A program made the translations under genes and the position numbers. Of a DNA stretch of 5,187 nt, positions 5,173 through 5,187 are shown one piece after another. Under the pieces are notes generated by a model that did no database searches, was not told the origin of the DNA, and saw only the letters and a program-made list of their open reading frames with translations. Origin of the DNA: an uncultured Collinsella sp. (GTDB lineage Bacteria > Actinomycetota > Coriobacteriia > Coriobacteriales > Coriobacteriaceae). Each line of letters starts with the position of its first letter. Positions within the stretch are counted from its first letter, which is position 1. The stretch is from NCBI GenBank assembly GCA_958427895.1, contig CAUADW010000098.1, positions 1 to 5,187 on the forward strand, written 5' to 3'.

Positions 5173-5187
5173 GACACAAATCGGCGA

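Overview
This window reads as accessory carbohydrate-uptake DNA from a GC-rich gut bacterium, most likely a Coriobacteriia member such as Collinsella. That placement is an inference. It rests on strong G/C bias at third codon positions, AAGGAGG-type ribosome binding sites, a complete mannose-family PTS, and a perfect GTGTCAAAGGGAC-type inverted repeat of a kind I associate with these genomes. No rRNA or other phylogenetic marker is present. All five genes lie on the minus strand, so transcription runs from high to low coordinates.

Layout in transcription order. (1) 5104-4022 is a DMT/EamA-family ten-helix transporter with its own promoter, a probable TTG start and an unusual C-terminal tail of about 58 residues. 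(2) 4021-3839 is a 183-base regulatory gap. It holds a pair of 14-bp direct repeats exactly 21 bp apart, then an AT-rich promoter built from TTAT-containing units spaced 9, 10 and 11 bp. (3) 3838-2915 is a fused PTS IIA-IIB protein, 2878-2084 is IIC and 2070-1237 is IID. They are closely spaced, and the IIC stop codon overlaps the IID Shine-Dalgarno sequence. (4) 1236-1039 is a 198-base gap inside the apparent operon, with a GC-rich hairpin and a perfect 15-bp-arm inverted repeat. (5) 1038-55 is a SIS-domain protein of the FrlB/FraB/GfrF type (deglycases of phosphorylated Amadori compounds). Its Glu215 and His231 match the catalytic pair of that superfamily. The window ends 54 bases beyond it, so further genes of the operon may lie outside.

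How the genes probably work together. IIAB, IIC and IID would import and phosphorylate a substrate, and the SIS enzyme would split the phosphorylated product. By analogy with the gfr operon of Salmonella and the frl system of E. coli, the best guess is an Amadori product such as fructoselysine or glucoselysine, giving glucose 6-phosphate and a free amine or amino acid. An amino-sugar phosphate is the main alternative. The EamA transporter is a separate transcription unit, but its promoter shares a 16-bp motif (14 of 16 identical, same orientation) with the PTS promoter, so the two may be co-regulated. No regulator gene, RNA gene, CRISPR array, insertion sequence or prophage gene was seen.
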